From CAWBQO01 sp963790965 (GTDB taxonomy: Bacteria > Bacteroidota > Rhodothermia > Rhodothermales > DASSAV01): DNA of 64,000 nucleotides. The DNA lies in assembly GCA_963790965.1 (NCBI GenBank), contig CAWBQO010000006.1:1172572-1236571 (forward strand). Reading direction: 5' to 3'. The notes beneath the pieces were generated by a model. It worked only from the letters and a program-made list of their open reading frames with translations, made no database searches and had not been told where the DNA came from. The translations under genes were made by a program, and so were the position numbers. This document shows positions 10,010-18,755 of this stretch, one piece after another (position 1 is the stretch's first letter; every line of letters starts with the position of its first letter).

Positions 10010-10168
10010 ATGAGTAAAATCAGGATCATCGGAGAGTTCTGGCGCTTCTTGCGGGTGCGTAAGAAGTACTGGCTCGTACCGATTGTAGCGGTACTGCTTG
10101 TGCTCAGCCTCCTCATCGTGCTCACGCAAGGCTCTGCGCTGGCCCCGTTCATCTACGCCCTTTTTTAG
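10010..10168 (+). CDS. DUF5989 family small membrane protein
   Basis: A 52-residue gene, easily missed because of its size. It reads MSKIRIIGEFWRFLRVRKKY, then one hydrophobic helix, and ends LTQGSALAPFIYALF. The pattern EFWxFLxxRKKxWL...LTQGSALAPFIY is the DUF5989 signature. A single transmembrane helix with a positively charged N-terminal side is predicted. It lies 30 bases after the SGNH/TPR gene and 14 bases before the SxtJ-like gene, so the three are probably co-transcribed. The family has no established function; it travels with SxtJ. Confidence 0.85.
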   Translation: MSKIRIIGEFWRFLRVRKKYWLVPIVAVLLVLSLLIVLTQGSALAPFIYALF

Positions 10169-10181
10169 AGGCGCATTGCTC

Positions 10182-10628
10182 ATGCTCACACCGGCGAAGT
10201 GGTTGCGGGAAGAAGTGGCGGGTCTTGACACGTCGCGAAAGGCGCTGCGCGCTTTCGGGTGGGTCGTGGGCGGCGTCCTTCTCGTGATAGCTGCGTTCGT
10301 GTTCTACCAGAACGACGGGGAGGCTACTGCGGCAGTGATTGCGCTTGCCGCCGGAGCGGCGATCCTGCTCGCAGGCGGCGCTTTTAGGCCGGCAGCGCTG
10401 CGGCCGTTATACATTGTTTGGATGACGCTCGCGCTGGCTCTCGGCTTCGTTATGACGCGCGTGCTGCTCACGATCACCTTCGTCGTCATGATCACGCCCA
10501 TTGGTCTGCTCATGCGCGCCTTTGGCAAGGACCCCATGCAGCGCAAGATCGACCCGGCCCTGCCGACTTACTGGATCCCGAAAGAGCCTTCCGGCGACGA
10601 CCGCGAACGCCTGACAAGATATTTCTGA
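10182..10628 (+). CDS. SxtJ family membrane protein
   Basis: A 148-residue protein with about four hydrophobic segments. The ATG at 10182 is chosen because the upstream part of the frame overlaps the DUF5989 gene and has no protein character. The last part, LLMRAFGKDPMQRKIDPA...TYWIPK, is the hallmark of SxtJ-like proteins, named from saxitoxin clusters but widespread alongside DUF5989, SGNH and carbamoyltransferase genes. The function is not established. Here it closes the SGNH-DUF5989-SxtJ cluster immediately before the ABC importer genes. Confidence 0.8.
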   Translation: MLTPAKWLREEVAGLDTSRKALRAFGWVVGGVLLVIAAFVFYQNDGEATAAVIALAAGAAILLAGGAFRPAALRPLYIVWMTLALALGFVMTRVLLTITFVVMITPIGLLMRAFGKDPMQRKIDPALPTYWIPKEPSGDDRERLTRYF

Positions 10629-10642
10629 TCGCTCCGTTCAAC

Positions 10643-11869
10643 ATGATGCAAAGACTGTATGTCCTCGCGCTTGCGCTTCTTTTTCTCTCCGGCTGCGGCG
10701 GGAAAGATGAGCGCGTTCACATCAACATCTGGCACCAGAAGGACGTTGCCGAGCGCGCCTTCTTCAACCAGGTGGTCGACGAGTACAACCAGGCGCATCC
10801 CGACCGCGTCGTGGATGTACTCTACCGCGAGACGGAGGAGCTGCGCAACCTCTTTGTCGTGGCCTCGGTGGGAGGGCAGGGGCCAGAGATCGTTTACGGG
10901 CCGTCGGACAACGTCTCCATCTTCGCCCTCACGGAATCCATCATGCCTATAGACCGGGTGCTGGATGAGGACTACTTGCTCGGTTTCTCAGACCAGGGCG
11001 TCATCCGGTGGAAAGGCGAACCGTGGATGGTGGCGGATCAGGTGGGCAACCACCTTGCGTTCGTCTACAATCAGGACCTGCTGCCGCGCGCCCCGGAAAC
11101 GACCGATGAAATGATCGAAATGATGCAGGGGGTCACGGCCGACACCAACAACGACGGGCGGCCGGACCAGTACGGTCTCACCTGGAATTACACCGAACCT
11201 TTCTTCTTCATTCCCTTCCTGACAGGCTTTGGCGGCTGGATCATGGACGAGGAAGGCAATCCGACGCTGAACACGCCTGAAACCGTCAAGGCGATCCAGT
11301 TCGTCCTCGATCTGCGGGACAAGTACCGCATCATTCCCGGTGAGAGCGATTACAACGTGGCCGAGACGCTCTTCAAGGAAGGTCGCGCGGCGGCGATCAT
11401 CAACGGTCCCTGGGCGTGGTCCGGCTACGGAGAGGCGGGAGTCAACTACAACGTCGCACGGCTGCCGCGTGTATCGGAGACCGGCCTCTGGATCGCGCCG
11501 CTGGTCTCGTCGAAGGGGTACTCGGTAAACATCAACGTTGATGAAGAAAAGTTGCCGTATGTTCGGGATGTGCTCGAGTACCTGACCAATGCCGATATGC
11601 AGACGCGGATGGCGGCCACCCTTTCGACGATCCCGGTGATCGAAAGCGTGCGTAACTCCGCCGCCGTGCAGAACAACCCGATCCTGCAGGCTTCCATCCG
11701 GCAGGCGCTGGTGGGCCGCCCGATGCCGGTGATGCCGGAGATGAGGCAGATCTGGGACGGAATGCGCGGCCCGTACCAACTCGTCATGAACGGTGCCATC
11801 TCGGCGGAAGAAGGGGCCGCGCAGATGCAACGAGAAGTTGAAAAGCGCATCGCCGACACGTTCCTCTAA
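10643..11869 (+). CDS. Sugar ABC transporter substrate-binding lipoprotein
   Basis: A 408-residue extracellular solute-binding protein of the maltose/maltodextrin type (SBP family 1). The start at 10643 opens MMQRLYVLALALLFLSGCGG, a lipoprotein signal with lipobox LSGC. Diagnostic stretches are INIWHQ at the mature N-terminus, LFKEGRAAAIINGPWAWSGY and AADAQ-like C-terminal helices (TNADMQTRMA). It is followed by two permease genes, and with three GH13/glucan proteins upstream the ligand is probably a maltooligosaccharide. No ATPase (MalK-like) gene is present in the window, so a shared ATPase elsewhere is implied. Confidence 0.88.
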   Translation: MMQRLYVLALALLFLSGCGGKDERVHINIWHQKDVAERAFFNQVVDEYNQAHPDRVVDVLYRETEELRNLFVVASVGGQGPEIVYGPSDNVSIFALTESIMPIDRVLDEDYLLGFSDQGVIRWKGEPWMVADQVGNHLAFVYNQDLLPRAPETTDEMIEMMQGVTADTNNDGRPDQYGLTWNYTEPFFFIPFLTGFGGWIMDEEGNPTLNTPETVKAIQFVLDLRDKYRIIPGESDYNVAETLFKEGRAAAIINGPWAWSGYGEAGVNYNVARLPRVSETGLWIAPLVSSKGYSVNINVDEEKLPYVRDVLEYLTNADMQTRMAATLSTIPVIESVRNSAAVQNNPILQASIRQALVGRPMPVMPEMRQIWDGMRGPYQLVMNGAISAEEGAAQMQREVEKRIADTFL

Positions 11870-11890
11870 GCCGCCATCTCATTCAAGAAT

Positions 11891-12894
11891 ATGCTTGATC
11901 CGTCAGAAGAAGTTGCAGGGCTGCAGAGCAAGCGGCGCTCGCAGGAAACCGGGGCCGTCCGTTCGCCGGATGCGCAGATCGCCACGCGCTCCGGCAGGTT
12001 CGCCATGCGAGACGAGACGCGCAACCGCCTGTTCATGCTCGGTCTGCTCGGGCCGACCGTAGCGATCGTGCTGGCCGTATGGCCTACCCGTTCGTCTACA
12101 ACGTCGTGCTCTCCCTCTCGAATATGAACATCTATCATATACGAGACTGGGAGATCATCGGGTTTGCGCAGTATATCGCCGTCTTTGCCGAACCGCGTTT
12201 CTGGGAGGTGTTCTTGAAGACCATCATCTGGACGGTGACGAACGTCTTCTTCCACGTCACCATCGGCGTGTTTCTGGCGGTGCTGCTGCATCAGAAGTTC
12301 GTAGCGGGAAAGCCGGCCTGGCGCGTGCTGCTCATCCTGCCGTGGGCGCTGCCGCAGTACATCACGGCGCTCACATGGCGGGGCGAGTTCAACTACGAGT
12401 ACGGCGCGATCAACATTTTCCTGACGAAGTACCTCCACCTTGCGCCCGTGCAGTGGCTTACCTCGCCATTTGAAGCGTTCGTGGCCGTTATCCTGACGAA
12501 CATCTGGCTCGGTTTCCCCTTCATGATGGTCGTCGCGCTGGGGGGGCTTCAGTCCGTGCCGGGCGAGCTGTACGAGGCGGCCGACGTGGACGGCGCGTCG
12601 GCGTGGCGCAAGTTTTGGAGCGTCACGGCCCCGCTTCTGCGCCCGGTGATGATACCGGCGATCACGCTCGGCATCGTGTGGACGTTCAACAACATCAACG
12701 TCGTCTGGCTACTCTCGAACGGAGGCGAGCCGAACGATCAAACGCACATTCTTGTCTCGTTCGTTTATGAGGCGGCGTTCTCTATGTACCGGTTCGGCTG
12801 GGCGGCCGCGCTCTCGATGATCATCTTTCTGGTGCTCTTCACGTTCACGCAGGTCCTTCTCAAGCGCACCAACGCCACGGAACCGGCGTATTAA
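11891..12894 (+). pseudogene. Sugar ABC permease, MalF type, interrupted by a 1-nt frameshift
   Basis: Two overlapping frames together encode one MalF-like permease. Frame one (from ATG 11891) gives a cytoplasmic N-terminus and the first helix, RLFMLGLLGPTVAIVLAV; frame two (open from 12079) continues it as MAYPFVYNVVLSLSN and runs to 12894 with the permease EAA loop (YEAADVDGASAWRKFW). The break falls at 12077-12079, where one base is missing between GCC and ATG. Restoring one base gives a normal ~334-residue protein. Everything downstream is intact, so this is either a recent mutation or a sequence error; internal initiation at 12079 would lack the first helix. Confidence 0.75.
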
Positions 12895-12987
12895 GAGGGA
12901 CGGATGAGGAGTGGATGTTTACGAGAGTTTGATTTTTTATGGATAGAATACGTCATGGATCTATGGGGCAATTTACATGGCTCGGAT

Positions 12988-13388
12988 GCTGCATAACACC
13001 CCCTTGAATCCCCCTCCAGGGGGAGGTTAAGTTGGTTTTGTGGTCCGCGATCTAAGCTATATAGAACGTTCCTTCTTACTTTTAACAGTCTCTCAGCAGT
13101 CGGAAAGGGTAGATCCTTCACTGCGTTCAGGATGACAAGCAGGGATGTTGGAGGAGGCGAGAAATGAAAGAGGACAAGAGAGGCAGAACATCCCGCCGTG
13201 TCATGCTGAGCGAAGCGAAGCATCTCAGCCGAGCTTAAAGTCGCCGTTAATATGATAGTTATGGATTACATCAAAGACTCAGGGGCGGTGCATAAGGCTC
13301 TGAGGCTGCGGAACACCCTCTTAAATCGTCCTCTTGGGCCAGGTTGCGTTGGTGCTTTGATCCGCCGTTACGGCTATATACAACGCCC
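12988..13388 (+). repeat. Composite dispersed-repeat insertion between the two sugar permease genes
   Basis: The 530-base gap between the MalF and MalG genes holds no gene. It contains two imperfect copies of a ~85-110-bp unit, at 12988-13072 and 13305-13388, sharing GCTGC, AACACCC, CCAGG and TATATA-GAACG-like blocks. Between them lie both arms of the genome's hairpin repeat: GATCCTTCACTGCGTTCAGG near 13112-13131 and TCATGCTGAGCGAAGCGAAG near 13201-13220. Related composites occur at 21190-21410 and 28051-28157. The 13124-13137 segment is identical to the IS110 target used at 19.9 kb. Confidence 0.8.
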
Positions 13389-13426
13389 TTCCTCGTTGTG
13401 ACCGGCATCTAGCTTACGTTAATAAT

Positions 13427-14281
13427 ATGGCTTCGAGCAAAAAGACTTTCGACGCGAAGCGTCTCGGCGGTATGGTGGGCACCTACGCAGTGCTTGCTCT
13501 CTTCGCCTTCATTGCCGTTTACCCGATCACCCGCATCCTGACGATCTCGCTGCGGCCCGGCAACCGGCTGCTTTCGACTTCGCTGCAGTTCATCCCGGAG
13601 GGGGCGACGCTGCAGAATTACATCGTGCTCTTTACGGAGACGCCGTTCCTGCGCTGGCTCTTCAACTCGCTCCTCGTTTCCTTTGTGGTGACGATCACGG
13701 GTGTCGCCCTCGCGTCTACGGCCGGCTATGCGCTCTCCCGTTTCAAGTTCAGAGGACGCGGATCAATGCTGAGCGGGCTGCTCGTCACGCAGATGTTTCC
13801 TGCCACGATGCTGCTCCTGCCGCTCTATGTGGTGCTGATCAACCTTCAACTGCTCAACTCATACATCGGCATCGTCGTGATCTATACGGCCACGGCGCTC
13901 CCGTTCTGCGTCTGGCAGATGAAAGGCTACTACGACACCATTCCGGCCACGCTCGAAGAGGCCGCCCGCATCGACGGCTGCTCGCCCTGGCAGGCATTCT
14001 ACCTCGTCATCTTTCCGCTTGCCGCGCCTGCGCTCGTGATCACGGCGCTGTTCTCGTTCATGACCGCGTGGAATGAATACGTTGTGGCCAATGTCGTGCT
14101 GCAAGAAGTGGATATGTTTACGCTCCCGCTCGGACTGAAGATGTTCCAGGGCAGCATGGTCACGCAGTGGGGCCTCTACGCCGCCGGTGCCCTCGTCGTA
14201 TCCATTCCGGTCGTGGCGCTCTTCCTGATCCTGAGTCGGTATCTGATCTCCGGCCTGACGCTCGGCGCGGTCAAGGGCTGA
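13427..14281 (+). CDS. Sugar ABC transporter permease, MalG type
   Basis: A 284-residue carbohydrate ABC permease with six predicted helices. The cytoplasmic coupling (EAA) loop reads EEAARIDGCSPWQAFYLVI, and the C-terminal LSRYLISGLTLGAVKG is typical of MalG-like proteins. It is the partner of the frameshifted MalF-type permease, from which it is separated by an unusual 530-base repeat-filled gap, and of the binding protein at 10.6 kb. Because of that gap it may need its own promoter. Confidence 0.9.
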   Translation: MASSKKTFDAKRLGGMVGTYAVLALFAFIAVYPITRILTISLRPGNRLLSTSLQFIPEGATLQNYIVLFTETPFLRWLFNSLLVSFVVTITGVALASTAGYALSRFKFRGRGSMLSGLLVTQMFPATMLLLPLYVVLINLQLLNSYIGIVVIYTATALPFCVWQMKGYYDTIPATLEEAARIDGCSPWQAFYLVIFPLAAPALVITALFSFMTAWNEYVVANVVLQEVDMFTLPLGLKMFQGSMVTQWGLYAAGALVVSIPVVALFLILSRYLISGLTLGAVKG

Positions 14282-14286
14282 CCCGC

Positions 14287-15384
14287 TCACCAGTGCCGGG
14301 GCCGCGAGAGCATGCCAAGCGGCGCGATAAGGAGGTTGTAAGCGGCGTAGAGCATTTCCAGCAGAGGGAACGCCCGCATGAGATCGGTTTCTCCGAGCGT
14401 TGTTGCTGCGCGCCGGAGCACGACGGCTTGCAGAAGGAGCTTAAGGGCGAGCAAGCCGAGTCCGCTCCACCCGAGAAACAAGGGAGCCGCCCAAAGTAGC
14501 AGCCCCGTCCCGTGGAAGAGCAGGAGCCAGGCCTGTATGCTCGGGGCGTAAAAGGGTGCTGCGGACGTGTGGCGGCGCTTGCCGTGCAGCCAGCGCCGCC
14601 ACGTGCCCGGCGCGTCCGTCCACACGAACGTTCCGGGATCAAACAGATGCGCGACCCTGGCAGCCCTTGCTCTCGCAACTTCCTGCACGAGAAGGTCGTC
14701 GTCGCCGCTCATGGACCCTGCGGAGTGCGCAAACCCGCCGATATGCTCGAAAAGGGTTTTTGAATAGGCGAGATTGCGCCCCACCGCCATATACGGCCGG
14801 TTCAGCCCGACGGCAGCCGCCGTGAGAAAGCCGGTGACGAACGTCTCATACCGGGCCAGCTTGTTCAGCAGGCCGGGCCGGGGGCGAAACGGGCTGTACC
14901 CGATGAGGAGCGTCGCGCCGGCTCCCGTGCGCGTCATCGGGGTGGACGCCACGAGCGCGAGCCACTCTGGTGGAGGGGCGCAGTCGGCGTCGGTGAAGGC
15001 GAGCCGTTCATGTGAGGCAGCCTGGATGCCGAGCGTCAGCGCGTGTTTCTTACGAGGGGCAACCGGCTGTGTGATCCGGATGAGGCGCAGCGGAAGTCCA
15101 TCCTGCCGAGCCTTCTCCGCGAGGGCAGCCGTGCGGTCCTCCGAAGCGTCGTCGATGAGAATAACCTCGAAGGCGGGATGTGTCTGCGCGCCAAGCGCGC
15201 CCAGTAGCCCCGGCAGATTGCCTTCTTCGTTCCGGGCAGCCACGACGACGGAGATCGGCTCCGGCGCTGTTGCCGCGGCCATAAGCCTTGCGCCCTGCCG
15301 GCGGGCGGCGGCAAACCCGACGCCGAGCGCGGCCCAAAGCGCAGACTGCACCGCGAATAAACCGGTAAAAAGGAGAAAGGTCAT
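14287..15384 (-). CDS. Glycosyltransferase family 2, membrane-associated
   Basis: A 365-residue GT-A-fold glycosyltransferase. The ATG at 15384 (MTFLLFTGLF) is preferred over a TTG 14 codons upstream. An N-terminal helix precedes the catalytic domain, which shows ISVVVAARNEE, ILIDDASED (nucleotide-sugar-binding Asp), FTDADCAPP (DxD metal site) and MSGDDDLLVQE with a following R-R-W-like element (TWRRWLHGKRRH). Three hydrophobic segments close the protein. The layout resembles cellulose-synthase/hyaluronan-type or carotenoid-type processive GT2 enzymes; donor and acceptor are unknown. It is convergent with the MalG gene, only 5 bases apart. Confidence 0.85.
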   Translation of the reverse strand: MTFLLFTGLFAVQSALWAALGVGFAAARRQGARLMAAATAPEPISVVVAARNEEGNLPGLLGALGAQTHPAFEVILIDDASEDRTAALAEKARQDGLPLRLIRITQPVAPRKKHALTLGIQAASHERLAFTDADCAPPPEWLALVASTPMTRTGAGATLLIGYSPFRPRPGLLNKLARYETFVTGFLTAAAVGLNRPYMAVGRNLAYSKTLFEHIGGFAHSAGSMSGDDDLLVQEVARARAARVAHLFDPGTFVWTDAPGTWRRWLHGKRRHTSAAPFYAPSIQAWLLLFHGTGLLLWAAPLFLGWSGLGLLALKLLLQAVVLRRAATTLGETDLMRAFPLLEMLYAAYNLLIAPLGMLSRPRHW

Positions 15385-15488
15385 GGAAGGAAGGTACAAC
15401 GGCGGAGCTTCCGGGCGTCGCGCCAAAACTTAGGGTATCCGCGCGCGTACCAATATTCTGTCAACTCGAAGAGGATCGGGCCGGCGTC

Positions 15489-16127
15489 ATGTCGCAGAAC
15501 GGAGAACAGGAACGGGTTCATATCAGAAAAACACTGGGGCGTTTCTGGACGGTCGCCAACGTGCTGAGCCTCTTCCGCTTGCTGCTCGTCCTGCCGATCA
15601 CCCTGCTGATCCTGCAGGACGGCTCGCTCTCGACGATCTTCGTCCTCGTGCTGGTCGGCATCATCACCGATTACTTCGATGGGCGCGTCGCCCGCTGGTC
15701 GAACACGGTCTCGGACTGGGGCAAGGTGCTCGATCCGCTGGCGGACAAGGCCGCAGCCGTTCTCATCACGCTCGCGCTGGCCGTACGCGGCATCCTTCCC
15801 CTGTGGTTCCTCTCGCTCGTGATCCTCCGCGAAGCGCTCATTGTGGCCGGTGGCATCGTGCTTGCGCGGCGGACGGCGCATATCGCCATGAGCCTCTGGT
15901 GGGGAAAGATCGCCGTGGCAAGCCTTTCGCTGACCATTGTCGCCGCCCTGCTGCGTGCCGACGCGCCGGTGCTGCGCGTCCTCGTTCTCGCCACGACCGC
16001 GCTGCTGCTCGTCTCGTTCCTCTTGTATGTTCGCCGCTTCGCCTGGCTGCTGCGCTACCGGGCGGCCCCGGACCGTGTAGCGTCGCAAGCCGCTGAGCGC
16101 TCAAAAGAAACCGAGCCGTTGCCGTAG
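15489..16127 (+). CDS. pgsA: CDP-alcohol phosphatidyltransferase (PgsA-like)
   Basis: A 212-residue integral membrane enzyme of the CDP-OH-P family. The signature DG(x)2AR(x)8G(x)3D(x)3D is complete within DYFDGRVARWSNTVSDWGKV and LDPLADKAA, so it is expected to be active, most likely making phosphatidylglycerol phosphate from CDP-diacylglycerol and glycerol-3-phosphate. TVANVLSLFRLLLVLP at the N-terminus is also typical of PgsA. It lies just upstream of ftsY. Family members with other alcohols cannot be excluded. Confidence 0.85.
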   Translation: MSQNGEQERVHIRKTLGRFWTVANVLSLFRLLLVLPITLLILQDGSLSTIFVLVLVGIITDYFDGRVARWSNTVSDWGKVLDPLADKAAAVLITLALAVRGILPLWFLSLVILREALIVAGGIVLARRTAHIAMSLWWGKIAVASLSLTIVAALLRADAPVLRVLVLATTALLLVSFLLYVRRFAWLLRYRAAPDRVASQAAERSKETEPLP

Positions 16128-16181
16128 GCGCTCCGGCGCGGGCTTGACCTCAATTTTAGCATAGATCATTCGTTGTCATAA

Positions 16182-17132
16182 ATGGGATTCTTCGACCGTT
16201 TCAAACAGCAGGACGAGCAGCGCCTGCAGCAAGGCCTCGAGAAAACTCGTACCTCTTTCTTCGACAAGATCGACCGGGCCGTTCGCGGCAAAGACACCGT
16301 CGACGACGAGGTGCTCGACCGGCTCGAAGAAGCCATGGTGACGAGCGACGTGGGCGTTCAGACCACGCTCGACATCGTGCGCCGGGTGGAGGAGCGCGTC
16401 CGGCGGGACCTCTACGTCTCCACCTCCGAGCTGAACAACCTGATCCGATCGGAAATCTCGGATCTCCTGCTCGTCAGCGATGCCGAACGTCCGGCGGAGT
16501 TCGATGCCGACCTCGTCCACAAGCCGCATGTCATCATGGTGGTGGGCGTAAACGGGGTCGGCAAGACGACCTCTATCGGCAAGATCGCGCATCGGTACAA
16601 GCAGGCGGGTAAGAGTGTCGTGCTTGGCGCGGCCGATACCTTCCGCGCGGCGGCCACCGAGCAGCTCGATATCTGGGCCGAACGAGCCGGGGTGCCCATC
16701 ATCAAGCAGGGCCACGGCGCAGATCCGGCGGCAGTCGCCTTCGACACCGTCGCCGCCGCCAACAGCCGCAGCATCGATGTGGCCATCGTGGACACCGCCG
16801 GCCGGCTCCACACCAAGGGCGGCCTGATGGACGAGTTGACCAAGATCAAGCGTGTCATGGACCGCCAGGTGCCCGAGGCGCCTCACGAAGTGCTGCTCGT
16901 CCTTGATGCGTCGACGGGTCAGAACGCTATCCGGCAGGCGGAGGAGTTTACCAAGAGCGTCGAAGTCACCGGCCTTGTCCTTACGAAACTCGACGGCACG
17001 GCGAAAGGGGGCATTGCGATTGGCATTTCCAACGAGTTCAAGATTCCCGTAAAATACATCGGGGTCGGTGAGCGCATCGATGACCTGCAGGTCTTTGATC
17101 GGCGTCGGTTCGTTGAAGCGATGTTCGGTTGA
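16182..17132 (+). CDS. ftsY: Signal recognition particle receptor FtsY
   Basis: A 316-residue SRP-family GTPase that docks ribosome-SRP complexes at the inner membrane. The four-helix N domain (~1-110) is followed by the G domain with GVNGVGKTTSIGKIAHRY (G1), DTFRAAATEQL, DTAGRLHTKGGLMDEL (G3) and TKLDGTAKGG (G4), and ends VFDRRRFVEAMFG. The acidic A domain found in E. coli FtsY is absent, so this is the short form common in Bacteroidota. Confidence 0.97.
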   Translation: MGFFDRFKQQDEQRLQQGLEKTRTSFFDKIDRAVRGKDTVDDEVLDRLEEAMVTSDVGVQTTLDIVRRVEERVRRDLYVSTSELNNLIRSEISDLLLVSDAERPAEFDADLVHKPHVIMVVGVNGVGKTTSIGKIAHRYKQAGKSVVLGAADTFRAAATEQLDIWAERAGVPIIKQGHGADPAAVAFDTVAAANSRSIDVAIVDTAGRLHTKGGLMDELTKIKRVMDRQVPEAPHEVLLVLDASTGQNAIRQAEEFTKSVEVTGLVLTKLDGTAKGGIAIGISNEFKIPVKYIGVGERIDDLQVFDRRRFVEAMFG

Positions 17133-17366
17133 ACGCATTAAAACCGTTTCAGTCGATTGCCGCTCGAAGCTACAGGATGACCGTTCACCGTCCTTATTGT
17201 ACGATAGGTTACCTCTAAGTCCCGCTTTGCGTGTGACTTTGCGATATTGCGGAGGTTAAATCGTCGTAGATGCGAGCGTTAATCGCTCTCGTCTGAGGGC
17301 GCGGGACGGCAACCTCTCGGCGCTGCTCGATGGTGGAAGGGGTTTCTGATTGCGGAAGCTGAACAG

Positions 17367-18710
17367 ATGCGCAAGCGCGGCAATATCGAACGATGGACGA
17401 GCATCCTCTGCTCGCTGATCGTGGCGGTCCTCCTGCAGGGCACCGTCCGCGTCGAGGCCGACCCGTCCTTCCAGGTCAACGTCGTCGGCGTGCGCCCGGA
17501 TGCGAATCAGAGCGGCACCCGCGTAGACATTCTGACCGGCGTTCCCTACACGATGATGCAGTTCATCGCGTCCGGAAACGGCTTCGAGGCGCGGTACAAC
17601 GTCCTCGCGCGTTTCTACGCGGTCAACGATGCGGGCAAGCGCGGCAACCTGGTCGAAAATCATTCCTGGAGCCGCACGGTACTCGCGTCCGCCTATGGTG
17701 CCACGCAGGCCGACGGAGCGCTGGACCGCTCGACGGAGTCCGTGCTGCTCCCCCCCGGCCGCTATCTGCTGCGCCTGCGGCTCGAAGATCGGTCGACGCG
17801 CAAGTCAACGGAGCAGGAGCTGGCCGTCTTTGTCCGCGACCTTAGCCGACCTCTGGCCATAAGCGACTTGCTGCTCATCGACGCCTATGATGCCGTGTCT
17901 CAGGCCATCACCCCCGTCGTGTCCACCACGCTGCCAACCACGCGGTCCGGGTTCAAGCTCTTTTACGAGCTTTACGCCGCTTCCCCGACCAAAGTGCGTC
18001 TGCAGACGGAGGTATACCGCATCCGGGGCGGCGGCGGCCCGCGTTCGATCCGCGCCACGTTCGGCCTGCTCGATGACGAGGAACCCGGCGACCTGACGTA
18101 CACCGACTATGCGCCCAAGCCGCTAAAGGCCGGCCGTTCGCCCCACGTCCTCGACATTCCGATGGGCAAGCTCAGGGCCGGCGATTATCTCGTTCGCATC
18201 AGCGTACAAACCGAAGACGGCCGCGTGGTGGACACTGCGGACCGTGTCATCACAGCCGTCTGGGCCGGGCTTGAGGAGCACATTCAAAACATCGACTCGG
18301 CTATTGCGCAGCTTGCCTACATCGCCAAGGGCAAGGAGCTTGACGCGATGCGCTCGGGCGCAACGCAGTCCGAAAAGCTCGCGCGCTTCCGGGCGTTCTG
18401 GAAAAAACGTGATCCGACCCCCGGCACGGAGCGCAACGAGCGGATGGAGGAGTATTACTACCGCATCGCCAATGCGAACCAGCAGTACGGCGCGCTGGCC
18501 GCCGGGTGGAGCACGGATCGCGGCCACGTGATGGTCCTCTTCGGCGAACCCGACCGCGTGGATCGCCACCAGCAGAACTACGACGTGAAGCCGTACGAAG
18601 TATGGTATTACGACGGCATCCGCCGCCAGTTTATCTTTATCGACAACGAGGGCAAGGGGGATTACCGGCTCATGGAACCGGTATGGGACGAGCGCTCGCG
18701 CCTGCGGTAA
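17367..18710 (+). CDS. GWxTD domain-containing exported protein
   Basis: A 447-residue protein with an N-terminal hydrophobic segment (ILCSLIVAVLLQGTVRVEA) consistent with export. The last ~110 residues form a GWxTD domain: YYYRIANANQQYG, then LAAGWSTDRGHVMVLFGEPD (~377-396) and VWYYDGIRRQFIFID. The family is widespread in Bacteroidota and related phyla with no defined role. The 230 bases upstream contain no gene. It is followed 45 bases later by fmt. Confidence 0.9.
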   Translation: MRKRGNIERWTSILCSLIVAVLLQGTVRVEADPSFQVNVVGVRPDANQSGTRVDILTGVPYTMMQFIASGNGFEARYNVLARFYAVNDAGKRGNLVENHSWSRTVLASAYGATQADGALDRSTESVLLPPGRYLLRLRLEDRSTRKSTEQELAVFVRDLSRPLAISDLLLIDAYDAVSQAITPVVSTTLPTTRSGFKLFYELYAASPTKVRLQTEVYRIRGGGGPRSIRATFGLLDDEEPGDLTYTDYAPKPLKAGRSPHVLDIPMGKLRAGDYLVRISVQTEDGRVVDTADRVITAVWAGLEEHIQNIDSAIAQLAYIAKGKELDAMRSGATQSEKLARFRAFWKKRDPTPGTERNERMEEYYYRIANANQQYGALAAGWSTDRGHVMVLFGEPDRVDRHQQNYDVKPYEVWYYDGIRRQFIFIDNEGKGDYRLMEPVWDERSRLR

Positions 18711-18755
18711 ACGCCGCCCTCCGCCTTGTCTCTTAGAGGATCACGCCTCCTGCTC

